Assembly: GCA_964626495.1 (NCBI GenBank)
Contig: CAZVFT010000015.1
Span: 1-32,865, forward strand
Direction: 5' to 3'
Origin: JACNLN01 sp964626495
GTDB taxonomy: Bacteria > Fidelibacterota > Marinisomatia > Marinisomatales > CAZVFT01
Length of the DNA stretch: 32,865 nucleotides
Shown here one piece after another: positions 8,469-16,705 of the stretch. The position numbers and the translations under genes are program-made. The notes beneath the pieces are model-generated. The model was not told the DNA's origin. It ran no database searches and was given only the letters and a program-made list of their open reading frames with translations. Within the stretch, counting starts at the first letter, position 1; each line of letters starts with the position of its first letter.

Positions 8469-9224
8469 TCAAATCTCTATTTCCAGTCCATCGCTGGCGA
8501 CGATTACTTCACCGGAATAATATTTTTTTACCTGGGCTACGATTTCACTTTCCAGTACCTCTGGATATAGATGAGTCAATACTAAGGTTTTTACATCTGA
8601 TTCCGATGCTATCCTTCCACATTCAGATGGTGTTAAGTGACCTTTTCTTTTCATATCGTCGGGAAATGAACATTCCAACAGCAGTATGTCCATATCCTTT
8701 GAATATTTGATGATTTCCGGAAAGTAGCCCGTATCACCTGAATATAGCAGCTTCCCCCCTTCTACCTCAACAAATAAATATCCAACACTGTTATCTGTGT
8801 GGTAAGTATGAAAACTTTGAATTGTTAAATTGTTCAACTTTATATGTACTTCTGAGATTTCCCTGATTTGAAATTGAATATCGTCATCAATAACCCACTC
8901 TCCATAAATCTCCATCAATTGATCAAAATATGTTTGAAATCCTTTTGGAGCAATTATTTGTACTGATTTGGGGCGATTCAGTAACGAATCGTGTTTTAAA
9001 CTGAACATTAAAGGTATAAAATCAAAACAATGGTCGGGATGAAGATGAGAGTATGTAATAATATCGATATCTCGATAGTTCAGTCCGAAATCGGCTATTT
9101 TTCGGAGAGCACCCGAACCACCATCAATCAGAATGGAATGGTGCTCAGATTGAAGAAAATAACCGCTGTTTCCACGTTTTGGATATGGAATAACCGTCCC
9201 GGAACCTAATACCGTTAGTTTCAT
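8469..9224 (-). CDS. MBL-fold metallo-hydrolase, RNase Z-like
   Basis: 251 residues with the metallo-beta-lactamase fold. The N-terminus MKLTVLGSGT and the metal motif HLHPDH (60-65) are typical of the RNase Z / arylsulfatase-like group. LLYSGDTGYFPE carries the bridging aspartate, and HLTPSECGRIA followed by LVLTHLYPE supplies the C-terminal histidines. RNase Z trims tRNA 3' ends; close relatives hydrolyse phosphodiesters or sulfates. The exosite arm expected of true tRNase Z is not obvious (about 250 residues versus about 300 in the long bacterial form), so the substrate is left open. No Shine-Dalgarno is seen. It heads a two-gene unit with the potassium channel. Confidence 0.85.
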   Translation of the reverse strand: MKLTVLGSGTVIPYPKRGNSGYFLQSEHHSILIDGGSGALRKIADFGLNYRDIDIITYSHLHPDHCFDFIPLMFSLKHDSLLNRPKSVQIIAPKGFQTYFDQLMEIYGEWVIDDDIQFQIREISEVHIKLNNLTIQSFHTYHTDNSVGYLFVEVEGGKLLYSGDTGYFPEIIKYSKDMDILLLECSFPDDMKRKGHLTPSECGRIASESDVKTLVLTHLYPEVLESEIVAQVKKYYSGEVIVASDGLEIEI

Positions 9225-9336
9225 TTTATGAATTTAATCAATAACTATTTTTCGTAACTTCGAATTAAACCAAGTAAATCCGTTAAGTAGTTGTTAAAAT
9301 AAATTCCGAGATGGAATTTGGCTGGGTTTATTCGTT

Positions 9337-9414
9337 GTGTGTTTATCCTTACTGATTATCGGAGCTATTCTTGGATACTTTATTCTGTTATGGATTGTTT
9401 ACTTTTATCCATAA
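9337..9414 (+). CDS. Possible tiny hydrophobic single-TM peptide
   Basis: From a GTG at 9337 an open frame of 25 codons reaches TAA at 9412-9414; it contains SLLIIGAILGYFILLWIVYF, almost entirely hydrophobic with no charged residue. The same frame is open upstream to near 9298 and carries GIWLGLFVV before the GTG, so the true start could be earlier at a non-standard codon. Alternatively, an ATG at 9311 (MEFGW) joins this frame if one base were lost or gained. It occupies the otherwise empty 9225-9519 gap, opposite in strand to its neighbours. It could be a real small membrane protein, a decayed gene end, or chance. Confidence 0.25.
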   Translation: MCLSLLIIGAILGYFILLWIVYFYP

Positions 9415-9449
9415 CATTCACCCAGCTATTATTATAATTTACATACAAA

Positions 9450-9477
9450 AGGGGTTGAATCAAAATGTCCAACCCCT
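9450..9477 (-). terminator. Rho-independent terminator of the cyd operon
   Basis: AGGGGTTG (9450-9457) and CAACCCCT (9470-9477) form an 8-bp GC-containing stem with a 12-base loop, 42 bases past the cydB stop. On the minus strand the stem is followed by TTTTG, a short T-run, which suits termination of rrf2-cydAB. On the plus strand the following bases (GTTGTAAA) are poorer. Confidence 0.65.
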
Positions 9478-9519
9478 GTTGTAAATATCACATATGTTTC
9501 TCAAGCAAAAGAAAGGATA

Positions 9520-10545
9520 TTAATAACTTTCCTCTGTGATTTCTACTTTACCCCAGAAGATTCGATAAATGAAAATTGTGTAACCGATCACAATCGGCAT
9601 TCCAATCAGTGCAATAATCAACATGGCAGACAATGTTGGTACCGTAGAAGATGAATTTGTAATCGTCAAACTGCGACTCATATCACCGATAGCCGGTACC
9701 AGTTTCGGAAACATTCCTACTGCCGCAACACCGATTAACGCTGCAATTGTAATTGATGAAGAAACAAATGGTTTCCATTCATTCTCCTTTAAAAGAAGAG
9801 CTGGTGTGGCAATTATTGAACCGATCAATAGAATGAAAAACAGCCAGAACAGTGCGTTACTCAGCATACCTTCAAATAAATATGGCGCTTCAAAGAACGC
9901 ATAGATTGTAGCTAAGATGAACAGTACGACAAATACAGTCCACGCTTTGGAAGCGATATTTTTCATTCGGTCCTTCAGTTCACCATCGGTTTTTAATACC
10001 ATATAAATCGCTCCGTGTTTCACAAACATGACCAAGCTTAAAATGCCGATCAACAGCGAAAACGGATTCAGTAAACCAAAGAATGTACCAGTAAATATTC
10101 CGTTCTCATCCAATGGAATTCCTCGAAGAAGGTTACCGACAACAACACCAAACAAAATTGCAGGAAGCAGACTTCCAAGTCCAAAAGCTAAATCCCAAAC
10201 TGGACGCCATTTGCTAGATTCTATTTGACCACGGAACTCCATTGAAACTGCGCGGAATATTAACGCAAGTAACACAAGCATCAACGCCAGGTAAAATCCA
10301 CTGAACACAGTTGCATATACAGGTGGAAATGCTGCAAACAATGCACCACCGGCAGTAAGCAGCCACACTTCGTTACCATCCCAGACAGGACCAATTGCAT
10401 TTATGTTGATTCTTCTCTCCTCTTCAGATTTCGCAAAAAGATGTAACACACCAACCCCAAGATCAAAACCATCTAAGATTGCGTATCCGGCTATTAATAC
10501 GCCATAAAGAAAAAACCAGATTATTTGTAAAGTTCCTAATTCCAT
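9520..10545 (-). CDS. cydB: Cytochrome bd ubiquinol oxidase subunit II
   Basis: 341 residues. Integral membrane protein with about eight or nine hydrophobic helices. The N-terminus carries YAILDGFDLGVG, the CydB signature, and NAIGPVWDGNEVWLL follows. CydB pairs with CydA in the cytoplasmic-membrane quinol oxidase that reduces O2 to water without pumping protons and works at low O2. It begins two bases after the cydA stop, with a strong Shine-Dalgarno (TAAGGAGGT, six bases before ATG), so cydAB is one translational unit. The last gene before the hairpin terminator at 9450-9477; no CydX-like small subunit follows on this strand. Confidence 0.96.
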   Translation of the reverse strand: MELGTLQIIWFFLYGVLIAGYAILDGFDLGVGVLHLFAKSEEERRININAIGPVWDGNEVWLLTAGGALFAAFPPVYATVFSGFYLALMLVLLALIFRAVSMEFRGQIESSKWRPVWDLAFGLGSLLPAILFGVVVGNLLRGIPLDENGIFTGTFFGLLNPFSLLIGILSLVMFVKHGAIYMVLKTDGELKDRMKNIASKAWTVFVVLFILATIYAFFEAPYLFEGMLSNALFWLFFILLIGSIIATPALLLKENEWKPFVSSSITIAALIGVAAVGMFPKLVPAIGDMSRSLTITNSSSTVPTLSAMLIIALIGMPIVIGYTIFIYRIFWGKVEITEESY

Positions 10546-10547
10546 TG

Positions 10548-11864
10548 TTATACCTCCTTAATAATTTCTTCGGGACCCTGTTTTATTTGTTTCAACAGGA
10601 AGTACAAATATGCGCCGAACAACAATATGTATATTATTCCGAACATAACGATAGAAAAAATTATTTCACCAGTGGAAACGTTTGTTGAAATGGCATCTTT
10701 CGTTCGCATCACGTTGTAAACAATCCATGGCTGACGTCCTACTTCTGCTGTGATCCAACCCAATTGATTTGTTAATAATGGCAAAGGTGCGGACCCAATT
10801 AAAATTTTCAGCAGCCAATCTGTTTTGTATAATTTCTCGCTTTTTATCAGAAAAACAGAAACCAGCATTAAAATGATAAAAACTGAACCTAAATACACCA
10901 TCAAATGAAATGGGATAAATGCCAAACCAAATGGCGGTAGATCTCCGTCTTTGAACTCATTCATTCCCTGAACTTCTCCATCTTTGGATAATAACCAATT
11001 AATACCTCCGGGAATTTCAATTCTGAAATTCACATCCCGAGTTTCTGAATCCGGTATACCAAAAGCCAGTAACGGTACGTTATCCGAAGTTTCGGTTATT
11101 CCCTCAATCGTGGCAAATTTTGCCGGTTGTGTTTCGGCAACCTGAACAAGGTGCATGTGCCCTAACGGGAATAATTCCAAGACCGAAGCAACGAAGCCGA
11201 CAATTACAGCAATCTTCAAAGATTTTTTCATCATCTCCGTTTGTCTTTTTTTCAGGATTAAATAGGCAGAGATACCGGCAACAATAAATGCAGCAGTAAT
11301 TAATGCAGCATCAACTGTGTGTAAAAATCGGATCACAGTGGATGGATTAAATGCGGCTTCTGCAAAACTGGTTAATTCAGCGCGACCATTTCGAATGACA
11401 TATCCTGCAGGTGTTTGCATCCAAGAATTGGCAATGATAATCCAGAATGCAGAAATCGTAGAACCCACCGCCACCATCAGTGCGGAAAACCAGTGTACAC
11501 CCTTAGAAACTTTATTCCTTCCAAATAGATAAAGTCCAAGAAAACCTGATTCCAGAAAGAATGCGAACACACCTTCGGCTGCTAATGGCGCGCCGAAAAT
11601 ATCACCGACGAACTTCGAATATTCTGCCCAATTGGTACCAAATTGAAACTCCATAACAATTCCTGTAGCAACACCCATTACAAAGGTCAAAGCAAGTAGC
11701 TTACCGAAGAACTTTCCTAACTGTATATACAATTCGCTGTTTCTTCTCCAACCAAGTGTCTCAAAAGTAATTAAAATCCAAGCTAATCCGATTGATATCG
11801 GTGGAAAAAGAAAATGGAACCCAACTGTCATCGCAAATTGGATTCTTGAAAGTAATACTTCCAT
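10548..11864 (-). CDS. cydA: Cytochrome bd ubiquinol oxidase subunit I
   Basis: About 438 residues, against 522 in E. coli, so it is the short Q-loop type. It binds hemes b558, b595 and d. Visible key residues include the heme His in VGFHFLFPP (His near 17), the glutamates in AEGVFAFFLESGF (proton path), the second heme His in RFLHTVDAALITAAF, the axial Met in FHLMVYLG, and WITAEVGRQPW. The start has two adjacent ATGs. AGGAGG sits three bases before the first and six before the second, so I chose the second (11862-11864); the alternative adds one Met. The stop of the Rrf2 gene overlaps this start as TGATG, so regulator and oxidase are translationally coupled. Confidence 0.96.
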   Translation of the reverse strand: MEVLLSRIQFAMTVGFHFLFPPISIGLAWILITFETLGWRRNSELYIQLGKFFGKLLALTFVMGVATGIVMEFQFGTNWAEYSKFVGDIFGAPLAAEGVFAFFLESGFLGLYLFGRNKVSKGVHWFSALMVAVGSTISAFWIIIANSWMQTPAGYVIRNGRAELTSFAEAAFNPSTVIRFLHTVDAALITAAFIVAGISAYLILKKRQTEMMKKSLKIAVIVGFVASVLELFPLGHMHLVQVAETQPAKFATIEGITETSDNVPLLAFGIPDSETRDVNFRIEIPGGINWLLSKDGEVQGMNEFKDGDLPPFGLAFIPFHLMVYLGSVFIILMLVSVFLIKSEKLYKTDWLLKILIGSAPLPLLTNQLGWITAEVGRQPWIVYNVMRTKDAISTNVSTGEIIFSIVMFGIIYILLFGAYLYFLLKQIKQGPEEIIKEV

Positions 11865-12310
11865 CATTCCCCTCCTTTTGATTTTAAACTATTTTCTGAA
11901 ATGATAAACTCTGATACAAATGTGTTTTCCAACGTATCTAATAATTTTTGTTCAAGATTTCCAAAATACATATGAATCTTACATGACGGAACCAACGGGC
12001 AAATAGCAGGATTTTTCACACACTCATTCAAAGTGGAATTGAAATTCATCGCAGTCAATATATCCAGAAATGAAAGATTCTTTGGATTTTTATCTAATTT
12101 GACTCCACCGTTTCGACCACGGACGGATTTCAATATTTGGTTCTTTTTTAATTGGTGGACAATTTTTGAGGTAACCGGTTTTGTTAACAATAATGAATGT
12201 GCTATGTCACTGATAGATCGGTGTCCATCGGGAAAAATCGATGCTAAATACGACGAAATCCGAATGGCGTAATCGTATTCTCTTTTAATAAAGCTGTTGT
12301 ATTTAAACAT
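11864..12310 (-). CDS. Rrf2-family regulator with three-cysteine Fe-S motif
   Basis: 148 residues. An N-terminal winged helix (EYDYAIRISSYLAS, then SISDIAHSLLLTKPVTSKIV) is followed by VRGRNGGVKLDK, the Rrf2 wing. Cys97, Cys104 and Cys110 in NECVKNPAICPLVPSCKIH give C-X6-C-X5-C, close to the cluster-binding loop of IscR (C-X5-C-X5-C) and NsrR. Such proteins sense Fe-S status, NO or redox state. Its stop overlaps the cydA start, so it very likely controls cytochrome bd. The perfect inverted repeat at 12308-12326 covers its own start codon, implying autoregulation. Whether the cluster is 2Fe-2S or 4Fe-4S and what it senses are not readable here. Confidence 0.88.
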   Translation of the reverse strand: MFKYNSFIKREYDYAIRISSYLASIFPDGHRSISDIAHSLLLTKPVTSKIVHQLKKNQILKSVRGRNGGVKLDKNPKNLSFLDILTAMNFNSTLNECVKNPAICPLVPSCKIHMYFGNLEQKLLDTLENTFVSEFIISENSLKSKGGE

Positions 12311-12326
12311 TACCTCGTAGGTAATG
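12308..12326 (-). promoter_or_regulatory. Perfect inverted repeat over the rrf2 start: candidate operator
   Basis: CATTACCT (12308-12315) and AGGTAATG (12319-12326) are perfect 8-bp arms around CGT. The repeat includes the regulator's start codon and the GAGGT ribosome site, and a -10-like GATAAT lies just upstream on the minus strand at about 12327-12332. A protein bound here would cover the transcription start and the ribosome site. Size and symmetry fit an Rrf2 dimer site. It is not the classical NsrR or IscR consensus. Confidence 0.6.
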
Positions 12327-12359
12327 TATTATCAATTTTATATATGAAACAATCTTTTT

Positions 12360-12379
12360 TTTAAAATTTAAATTTTAAA
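12360..12379. promoter_or_regulatory. 20-base perfect AT palindrome upstream of rrf2-cydAB
   Basis: TTTAAAATTTAAATTTTAAA is exactly self-complementary. It lies about 50 bases upstream of the rrf2 start, where an UP-like element or a second regulator site could act. It consists only of A and T, so chance formation is much more likely than for a mixed palindrome. Confidence 0.35.
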
Positions 12380-12498
12380 CAAGCCTAATAAAGTCTACTA
12401 ATTGGAGTGGAATGTAAGTTGTTACGTCGTTCCTGCTTTCGTTCCTTCAGCGGATAGGCGGTGCTTGTGGAAATTTTATCTTTGGCTAGGATTAGCTG

Positions 12499-12521
12499 AA
12501 AAAAAAGATAGTGAAAACACT
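12499..12521 (-). terminator. Weak terminator after the CapA-domain gene
   Basis: On the minus strand, 31 bases after the stop codon, AGTG-TTTT-CACT (12510-12521) forms a short 4-bp stem followed by ATC and eight Ts (12499-12506). The T-run is excellent but the stem is very short, so termination may be partial. The remaining bases 12380-12498 hold no gene that I can support. Confidence 0.45.
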
Positions 12522-12551
12522 GCCCCTTCTCCCCGTTCTTTTACTTGAACC

Positions 12552-15500
12552 TTATCTCAATAGAACCATTTTATTCACAGCTCTAAACGAACCGCACTGC
12601 ATCACAATGAAGTACATTCCTGAAGCAACGGAATTACCATATGTATCCGTTCCGTTCCAGATGACCTTGTTATATCCAGCAAGTTGTTCGCCATCAACTA
12701 TCGTGGTAACTTCCCGCCCCATAATATCATAAACCGTCAACTCCACCTCCGTCGCTTCTGACAAGTCATAGCGAATTGTTGTTATGGGATTAAAGGGATT
12801 CGGGTAGTTCTGGTGGAGAGCAAATCCTTCAGGTATTATTGCCTGTTTGCTCAGAATAAACCTATCTATATCACCTGCAACCTCAATTATCCCTGATCCA
12901 TCTAATATATATTCCTTTTCAGTGGAAGAAGTCAAAATCCATTTTTTATCCTCATCGGTATCTAATACAACATTGTAGGATATAGTGAGCGATTCAGAAT
13001 TATTCATCACATCTACAACGCCGGATTCTTCTACAACCTTCATATCATCATTAAAGCGTACATCAAACCAGCCTGCTCCCGACCAGCCGGCCACCCGACA
13101 ATGGGAGGGGTAGGCTGGCGAAGTAGGGCTGGTAGGTCCACCAGCTGGTGGAGGTATCGGTGGTAGACTGTAACTCAACCGTTCCTCCTCAATAACTGTT
13201 ACACCAAAATACAACTTACACATTTTACCAGAACCATTGGTGAACGTAAGGGTGTTTGCTCCATTCAGCTGATTTACAAACGTCTTTCTGGCTGCTCCAG
13301 CATCACTCGAAATCGTAATCTTACCTTCATCACCAGCACATAACCAGTAGCCTTTTCCTGGTTCAATCGTAGTAGAAGGTATATATCCTCCTTCATATGT
13401 GTAACAGGTGTTTGGTATAATTACATTAGAGGGATCATCAATTCCGCTCACTGGTACAGCTACATGAAGGCCAGAAATCATATTCCATCCTTCAGTCAAT
13501 TCAATAGTTATTTCATTGATAGTATCACCATTGATTATATTCGAACCAGCATTCGGAATACGCAACCAGTAACCCGTTCCGATAGTAAGTTCATTTTCCT
13601 GTATATAATCGTTCTCGAAAGAATATAATGTATTTTCAATAGCGTTCGGGAAAAAAGTAACATGATTTGCATCTTCAACTTCAAAGGGTAAACCTACCAT
13701 ATTCCAGTCACTCAGGTGATCAACAATAATGACATAACCTTCAAGTACTTCAATGTAGTTTTGTTTTACATTCGTTATTGGATTCCCCTGATAATCCAAT
13801 ATCGTTAAACTTACCGTGTAGATACCAGGTTCACTGTATGTGTGGACTGGATTTTGAAGAATGCTCGTTGTGCTGTCTCCAAAATCCCATTGCCAGTACC
13901 CGACCGCTCCGGTTGATTCGTCAATAAATGATACCTCAAAGGGAACGCTTCCCACCGTTTCTTCTGCACTAAATTCTGGAAATGGTGGTAGAAGTTGATC
14001 ATATACAGTTTCAGTAAATGTGATTGAGGTACTATCTATTATATCATTCGATTTGAGTTGTATAAAATAGTAATCGTTAGGATTGGTAATTTCTTCAGAA
14101 AAACTTAATGATTCCCACTCAGTCCATTCGATTACACCTACGTTGTCAAACCACGAATTAGCCTCCCCAATTTGTGGAACATTACTATTCAGTCGAATAT
14201 CAAAATATTTTGTTCCCAGCGGCAGAGTTAATTCTGTTTGATAGAATGTCCAATCTGAATCCCCCGTAATTTGAATACCAATGTTTTCAGTACCAAGAAT
14301 GGTCGGGCTGGTTCTGGAATGATAGTATTGAATCTCAATGGTAACATCAGCACCATTTTGTGTTTTGATATATCCGTGTAAGCTGTGACAACTGTCAGCA
14401 TAACATTTAATTCGTCCTTCTAAATTAGTGACAACATTATCGGATGAAGTGGAGAGTCTAAGGTGATGCAAAGACCGTTCTCCGGCATACGCTTCGGTAC
14501 TGTCATACCATTCATAGTTACTGTTTACATTCCAGAGCGTTGAACCTTCATCCTCAAAATTGCCCATCCAGATCAACTCACGACCAAGCCGGAATTCCCA
14601 GTTATAGGTCCCAGGGATGTCCACAATAGATGAAATATTTCCAATTCTTGGAAGATGCAATGGTCGAGAAATCCATTCATTAGCTATTTCATCAAAAAAT
14701 ATCTCGTTACGACAGTACACATTTGTTGATGCCATACTTAGAGTATCCATAATGACATGAGCAAGGATGTTTTCTCTATTCACGTGGAGAGTAGTATTCA
14801 ATTCCTTTGAGCGTGTAGCAAGATAATCCAGAATATAAATTCCAAGTTCTCCCACTGCTGGAAGCGGGATATAATCATCGATATAAACTGGAGTAATTGA
14901 GTATTCATAAAACCCAGTTTCGTTAATTTTTGCATTCAAAATCATAGACGGAAATGTTTCAGGGTAACTAAGATCAAAGACAAAATTTCCCAATGAGTGT
15001 GCTATCAATTTGCCATTGTAAACTTCTAAGCCGTGAATAATATGTGGGTGGTGTACCACAACCAGGTCAGCTCCAGAATCAATAGCATGATGCCTTATCT
15101 CAATATCCCACATATGGGGAATATCAGAAAATGGTGAATAGTCCTCTTCCTCCATAATATCTTCTGAAACAGTTAAATTATCATAGTTGCTGTCTGGGGT
15201 GGTTGAATATTCACTACCACCGTGCATTTCGACCACGATAAGATCTGCAATATCTTCAACAACACTAATTTGCTGCTGTATGTAATATGGCGTCATATAG
15301 GCAAAGCCTGGCTTGTTATACCCCGCATTCAAATAGGGTTGATAGTTGTTGTACTGTCCTGTTCTATCACTGGATGCTAAAAATGCAATATTCAAACCAG
15401 ATTCCTGATAAAATGTCGGTAGATATGCTTCATAAGAATTTGCACCGGCACCGGAATATCGAATATTATTTTCTGTTAGAACAAATTGGGTCTCCTGCAA

Positions 15501-16676
15501 CCCTTCCAGCAAATAATCCATACTATGGTTATTTGCCAGTGAAACAATATCAATACCAGCATATACAAGCCCTGCAACATTATCTGGAGAACCCTTAAAA
15601 TAGATCAGTTTTGCAGGATGATGTTCATTGTATGTCGTCAGCGGACATTCCAAATTTGCCACAGTGATATCAGCGGATTCTCCTAAAATAGACAATGTTG
15701 GCTCAAAAATCGCCTCTACGCCAAGTGTTGGAATAATTCCACCAGGGTATTCATATCCCCGCGCCAGCATAATGTCACCCACAAAATTCATTTCAACCGG
15801 GAATGATGTCTCCCCCACATCAACGTTGATCTGAACCGATGCCTGTCCCCATTTGTCGGTATCATCAACTACTTCCAACAACACTGTGTACGGATGATCA
15901 TCCTCCACGAGAAATGTGTGGGTTGGATTTTCCTCAGTGCTGGTAGAATCATCGCCAAAATACCAGAAATATTTATGTTCATTACTATCAGGATCTGTAA
16001 CCAAACTAACAAATTGGATATCAACACTCCGTAGCCCCATCGAATTTCTGAATATATCGCCGACTAAATAATAGATTTCAACTTGTGGCGAAGTGGGAAG
16101 ATGCGGGGTGATATTAAGGATGTCATCAAAATAGACCGTTCCCGGAAGATTCTCATCGGAATCATTCACGAAGACAATTCCAATAATTGTTGGATAGTAC
16201 TCATACCATGCAAACCAGTCATCTGCAACAGGTAATTGAAAGGTATTCCAAACTTCCTCAGGAAAACCTCCCTGATAGACGGTAACCCATTCCTCAATAT
16301 CCAATTCCTCGCTGCCAGCTAATGAATAAAACATTGTATGGGCAGAATCAATCACACCAAATCCCTGAATTTCGCTAAACTCCTGAATGTAAGCGGCAAT
16401 CTGCCAGACATCACCAGATTGAATAATTCTTGGCTCAATCATTTCAACTTTCCAGGTATTTCCAAAAAGCTTCAGAGAGTATGGAGAATTATTATATGTA
16501 TTCTCAGAAACAAGTGCCCAGGAATCTGGCTGGATATCTTCCCCTACATATGATATCAATTCAACGGAACCATCATTAAAATTCTCGATGATTACAACAT
16601 TACTCATCTGTGCGTTTAAAAAAATGGATAATAAACACCATTCTATGATAATCCATTTATGAATAGTTCCGCCCAT
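12552..16676 (-). CDS. Large secreted CapA-domain protein with PKD and CBM-like domains, type IX sorted
   Basis: 1374 residues. Signal peptide about 1-22. A jelly-roll (carbohydrate-binding-like) domain spans about 24-190 and a PKD domain about 197-290 (YFWYFGDDSTS). The CapA/PgsA calcineurin-like domain (about 294-600) shows NFVGDIMLARG, VANLECPL, LANNHSMDY and VVVHHPHIIHGLE with HSLGNFVFD, so its metal ligands look intact. A second CBM-like jelly-roll follows (703-850), a second PKD (896-980, WQWDFGDSTTS), a duplicated WNM...GYWL module (988-1125), a Pro-rich linker (1171-1190) and the sorting domain (1287-1374) with PNPFNP and final KMVLLR. CapA proteins normally act in polyglutamate capsule formation or export, anchored in the inner membrane. 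Here the domain is exported, so a phosphatase- or hydrolase-like role on outside polymers is inferred. It starts 29 bases after the upstream C25 gene. Confidence 0.9.
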   Translation of the reverse strand: MGGTIHKWIIIEWCLLSIFLNAQMSNVVIIENFNDGSVELISYVGEDIQPDSWALVSENTYNNSPYSLKLFGNTWKVEMIEPRIIQSGDVWQIAAYIQEFSEIQGFGVIDSAHTMFYSLAGSEELDIEEWVTVYQGGFPEEVWNTFQLPVADDWFAWYEYYPTIIGIVFVNDSDENLPGTVYFDDILNITPHLPTSPQVEIYYLVGDIFRNSMGLRSVDIQFVSLVTDPDSNEHKYFWYFGDDSTSTEENPTHTFLVEDDHPYTVLLEVVDDTDKWGQASVQINVDVGETSFPVEMNFVGDIMLARGYEYPGGIIPTLGVEAIFEPTLSILGESADITVANLECPLTTYNEHHPAKLIYFKGSPDNVAGLVYAGIDIVSLANNHSMDYLLEGLQETQFVLTENNIRYSGAGANSYEAYLPTFYQESGLNIAFLASSDRTGQYNNYQPYLNAGYNKPGFAYMTPYYIQQQISVVEDIADLIVVEMHGGSEYSTTPDSNYDNLTVSEDIMEEEDYSPFSDIPHMWDIEIRHHAIDSGADLVVVHHPHIIHGLEVYNGKLIAHSLGNFVFDLSYPETFPSMILNAKINETGFYEYSITPVYIDDYIPLPAVGELGIYILDYLATRSKELNTTLHVNRENILAHVIMDTLSMASTNVYCRNEIFFDEIANEWISRPLHLPRIGNISSIVDIPGTYNWEFRLGRELIWMGNFEDEGSTLWNVNSNYEWYDSTEAYAGERSLHHLRLSTSSDNVVTNLEGRIKCYADSCHSLHGYIKTQNGADVTIEIQYYHSRTSPTILGTENIGIQITGDSDWTFYQTELTLPLGTKYFDIRLNSNVPQIGEANSWFDNVGVIEWTEWESLSFSEEITNPNDYYFIQLKSNDIIDSTSITFTETVYDQLLPPFPEFSAEETVGSVPFEVSFIDESTGAVGYWQWDFGDSTTSILQNPVHTYSEPGIYTVSLTILDYQGNPITNVKQNYIEVLEGYVIIVDHLSDWNMVGLPFEVEDANHVTFFPNAIENTLYSFENDYIQENELTIGTGYWLRIPNAGSNIINGDTINEITIELTEGWNMISGLHVAVPVSGIDDPSNVIIPNTCYTYEGGYIPSTTIEPGKGYWLCAGDEGKITISSDAGAARKTFVNQLNGANTLTFTNGSGKMCKLYFGVTVIEEERLSYSLPPIPPPAGGPTSPTSPAYPSHCRVAGWSGAGWFDVRFNDDMKVVEESGVVDVMNNSESLTISYNVVLDTDEDKKWILTSSTEKEYILDGSGIIEVAGDIDRFILSKQAIIPEGFALHQNYPNPFNPITTIRYDLSEATEVELTVYDIMGREVTTIVDGEQLAGYNKVIWNGTDTYGNSVASGMYFIVMQCGSFRAVNKMVLLR

Positions 16677-16705
16677 AATTAATCTGAAGTAAATTTTAAT
16701 CTTTC

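Noticed and set aside
15287..15598. Plus-strand frame of about 100 codons inside the CapA-domain gene
   Set aside because: It is antisense to a strongly supported domain; no homology-like motifs.
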